A stretch of DNA of 5,645 bases from Dehalococcoidia bacterium UBA5629 (lineage in GTDB: Bacteria; Chloroflexota; Dehalococcoidia; GIF9; UBA5629). The position numbers and the translations under genes are program-made. The notes beneath the pieces were generated by a model, which ran no database searches, was not told where the DNA came from, and was given only the letters and a program-made list of their open reading frames with translations. Location: the NCBI GenBank assembly GCA_002421445.1, contig DIKB01000032.1, positions 11,726 through 17,370 of the forward strand, given 5' to 3'. This document shows, piece by piece, positions 5,553 through 5,645 of this stretch. Position 1 is the first letter of the stretch; each line of letters opens with the position of its first letter.

Positions 5553-5645
5553 TTATTTACCGAAACGTGCAGCTATCAGGTCGCCCATTTCCCTGGTTCC
5601 GACCTTCTTTTTCCCATCAGCCATGATATCGTAAGTACGATGCCC
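5553..5645 (-). CDS. Isocitrate/isopropylmalate dehydrogenase family enzyme, C-terminal 30 residues (likely 3-isopropylmalate dehydrogenase)
   Basis: Reading the minus strand from the window edge gives 30 residues ending GTREMGDLIAARFGK before TAA (5553-5555). The pattern R-T-x-D-I-M ... G-K-K-K-V-G-T-x-E-M-G-D-L-I is the closing segment of the Iso_dh family: the 'RT.D' strand followed by 'GT.EM..' and the last helix. RT-x-DI is more typical of 3-isopropylmalate dehydrogenase (LeuB, leucine synthesis) than of isocitrate dehydrogenase, but too little is visible to separate these from related enzymes. The body of the gene lies beyond 5645. It converges on the hydrolase remnant. Confidence 0.7.
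   Translation of the reverse strand, partial: GHRTYDIMADGKKKVGTREMGDLIAARFGK

Noticed and set aside
5332..5634. 100-codon plus-strand frame as a functional hydrolase
   Set aside because: It starts at a TTG with no ribosome site, lacks the first ~80 and last ~90 residues expected for the family, and its end overlaps the opposing dehydrogenase.

Overview
The window is a stretch of ordinary bacterial chromosome: mid-range base composition by eye, tightly packed genes on both strands, no RNA genes, CRISPR array or insertion sequence. Several features fit an anaerobic Chloroflexota bacterium of the Dehalococcoidia type: the flavour of the UbiE/MenG C-terminus, a large exported protein with Ig-like and 'GSGWY...FTSW...ANY' beta repeats, and a short TlyA. 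This placement rests on protein style alone and is tentative.

Layout. (1) Positions 1-377 (+) hold the C-terminal half of a UbiE/MenG-family quinone methyltransferase. (2) Positions 386-1654 (-) hold a HemN/HemW-like radical SAM protein, convergent with the methyltransferase and 8 bp away from it. (3) Positions 1655-1786 are a compact divergent control region. It has a good sigma70-type promoter facing right (TGGACA-17 bp-TATAAT), a weaker one facing left, and a perfect 9-bp inverted repeat with one arm in the spacer of each promoter. (4) Positions 1787-3997 (+) encode a 736-residue signal-peptide-bearing, single-pass membrane protein: two Ig-like repeats, two beta repeats, one transmembrane helix, a proline-rich segment and a C-terminal domain of unknown function predicted to be cytoplasmic. 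(5) Positions 4035-4466 (-) encode a 143-residue protein of unknown function with a strong Shine-Dalgarno sequence. (6) Positions 4565-5311 (+) encode TlyA, an rRNA 2'-O-methyltransferase. (7) Positions 5315-about 5530 (+) hold a decayed alpha/beta-hydrolase remnant directly behind tlyA. (8) Positions 5553-5645 (-) hold the C-terminal 30 residues of an isocitrate/isopropylmalate dehydrogenase family enzyme.

How the genes relate. The methyltransferase and the radical SAM gene may both act on menaquinone; class C radical SAM enzymes that make 8-methylmenaquinone are HemN-like. The radical SAM gene and the membrane-protein gene share one divergent promoter region and may be co-regulated. The tlyA-hydrolase pair looks like a former two-gene operon whose second gene has been lost. 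No complete, clearly new biological system is visible. The best leads are the divergent promoter/operator arrangement, the radical SAM gene beside the quinone methyltransferase, and the uncharacterised C-terminal domain of the membrane protein.
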